A stretch of 64,000 bases of DNA, taken from the NCBI GenBank assembly GCA_036278935.1, contig DASUKA010000025.1, positions 1 through 64,000 of the forward strand, given 5' to 3'. Shown piece by piece: positions 63,058 through 64,000 of this stretch (the first letter of the stretch is position 1; each line of letters begins with the position of its first letter). The notes under the pieces are model-generated. The model had not been told where the DNA came from. It saw only the letters and a list, made by a program, of their open reading frames with translations, and ran no database searches. Both the position numbers and the translations under genes were made by a program. The DNA is from DASSNR01 sp036278935. GTDB lineage: Bacteria > Gemmatimonadota > Gemmatimonadetes > Gemmatimonadales > Gemmatimonadaceae.

Positions 63058-64000
63058 ATGCTCAAGCGGCTCTCCTTCGCGCAGACGTACCTCCTGCTCG
63101 GCGTTCTCCTCGTCATCTCGCTCGTCGCCTCGGCCGGCATCGGGGCGTTCAGCTTCACGCCGGCCGAGATGCTCCGCTACCTCGGGCAACGGCTGGGGTG
63201 GGTGCCGATGACCAGCGCCGATGCACTGGGGCGTAGTGTGTTTCTCACCCTACGTCTGCCGCGCGTGTTGCTCGCGGGCATCTCCGGCGCGGTGCTGGGC
63301 GTCTCGGGCACGCTCATGCAGGGGCTCTTCCGCAACCCGATTGTCGAGCCCGGGCTGGTGGGCACCTCGGCCGGCGCCGCGCTCGGAGCCGCGCTCGTCT
63401 TCGTGCTCGGCGGCAACACCGCGCTCGCTTTCACGCGTCCACTCGGCTCGCTAGCCGTTCCAGTGCTGGCGTTCCTCGGCGCGTTCGGCGCGACCATGTT
63501 GGTCTATCGCCTGTCCACCTCGTTCGGGAAGGTGAACGTCTTCACGCTGCTCCTCGCGGGCATCGCCGTGAACGCGGTGGCCAGCGCGGGCACCGGCTTT
63601 CTCTCCTACATCGCGCACGACCCGCAGGCGCGCAACATTACGTTCTGGAATCTGGGCACGTTCACGACCGCCGATTGGAAGGGGACCGAGATGGTCGGGC
63701 TCTTCTTCGTGCTCTGCTTCCTCTGGTCGCTGCGCTACGGCAAGTCGCTCAACGCGCTCATGCTCGGCGAGAATGAAGCTGCCTTCCTCGGCGTCAACCC
63801 ACAGCGGCTCATCCTGCAGCTGCTCATCGTGAACACGATCATGGTGGCGGTGGACACATCCATGGTGGGCGTCATCGCGTTCGTCGGCCTGGTGATTCCG
63901 CACATGCTGCGCATGCTCAAGTCGTCCGACTACACCTTCCTGCTGCCGGCGTCGGCGCTGTTCGGCGCGGTGCTCATGGAAGTGATCGACATCGTGGCGC
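63058..64000 (+). CDS. FecCD/BtuC-type ABC transporter permease (3' end outside window)
   Basis: Open to the window edge, so the C-terminus is missing. It starts at ATG 63058, the first base after the HmuT-like stop. N-terminal residues read MLKRLSFAQTYLLLGVLLVI, then LRLPRVLLAGISGAVLGVSG, TLMQGLFRNPIVEPGLVGTS and GAALGAALVF, the FecCD family core. Further membrane segments follow, with the conserved VPHMLR motif (VGVIAFVGLVIPHMLRMLKS). It forms the membrane part of the importer for the HmuT-like protein. An ATPase gene is expected after the edge. Confidence 0.9.
   Translation, partial: MLKRLSFAQTYLLLGVLLVISLVASAGIGAFSFTPAEMLRYLGQRLGWVPMTSADALGRSVFLTLRLPRVLLAGISGAVLGVSGTLMQGLFRNPIVEPGLVGTSAGAALGAALVFVLGGNTALAFTRPLGSLAVPVLAFLGAFGATMLVYRLSTSFGKVNVFTLLLAGIAVNAVASAGTGFLSYIAHDPQARNITFWNLGTFTTADWKGTEMVGLFFVLCFLWSLRYGKSLNALMLGENEAAFLGVNPQRLILQLLIVNTIMVAVDTSMVGVIAFVGLVIPHMLRMLKSSDYTFLLPASALFGAVLMEVIDIVA

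Overview
The window is GC-rich, densely packed chromosomal DNA from a diderm bacterium. LolA, Lnt, outer-membrane barrels and lipoproteins point to two membranes. The combination of a SpoIID lipoprotein, SPOR proteins beside smc, DUF4159/DUF4175 proteins and a secreted 'asparagine synthetase B-like' protein fits Gemmatimonadota best. That placement is my inference from gene content. I see no phage, IS, integrase or CRISPR array, and no gene-free stretch longer than about 300 bases.

Layout. 1-9 kb: end of an M28 peptidase, a DUF1707 protein (minus), then a tight plus-strand run rimO-hemL-SpoIID lipoprotein-barrel protein-Gfo/Idh oxidoreductase-lnt. 9-11 kb: an MBL hydrolase and a Crp/Fnr regulator (minus). 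10.9-16.7 kb: a plus operon rpmE-prfA-prmC-ylbF-like-tmk-S41 protease-DUF2520. 16.7-29.7 kb (minus): rsfS, a peptidase-propeller-barrel fusion, two SPOR proteins, smc, an RNase Z-like hydrolase, aroF, lolA. 30-31.9 kb: ftsH. 32.1-42.3 kb (minus): pdxJ, a degenerate Hpt protein, a YbhN-like flippase, ispE, tRNA-Gln, prs, rplY, pth, ychF, then rpsF-rpsR-DUF2232-rplI. 42.4-44.6 kb: a small lipoprotein, mce (minus), trxA, rsmI. 44.7-51.8 kb: an envelope cluster DUF4159-DUF4175-TPR-AsnB-like. 52-57.2 kb: a JAMM-DinG helicase fusion, a FAH hydrolase, a DapL-like aminotransferase and a TonB-like anchor protein. 57.2-59.8 kb (minus): lexA, gltX, two tRNA-Ser genes. 59.9-64 kb: a LytS/LytTR two-component pair and the start of a heme/iron ABC importer.

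How it fits together. Most of the window is housekeeping: translation and its quality control (RF1 and its methylase, L31, L9, S6, S18, L25, RsfS, Pth, YchF, RimO, RsmI, GltX, tRNAs), chromosome maintenance (SMC, LexA, DinG), cofactor and precursor synthesis (HemL, PdxJ, IspE, Prs, AroF, DapL) and envelope biogenesis (Lnt, LolA, barrels, SPOR, SpoIID). Many neighbours overlap by ATGA, GTGA or one base, so translational coupling is likely.

The strongest unexplained signal is a family of modular, imperfectly palindromic intergenic elements of about 100-220 bp. I count eight full copies and one half copy. Each is built from interchangeable arms made of 7-8 nt tandem units (A, GGAGAAA-like; B, GTGAGTT-like; C, GGGTCAGT-like; D, GGGAGTC-like, which contains G-quadruplex motifs) around a core bracketed by AACGGC and GCCGTT. 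Every full copy begins or ends within about 10 nt of a stop codon. One copy appears fused into the 5' end of prmC, and one holds a different palindrome nested in its core. Other points of interest are the JAMM-DinG fusion, the HExxH-propeller-barrel fusion, a three-module Hpt protein with Arg in place of every phospho-acceptor His, and a candidate LexA operator.
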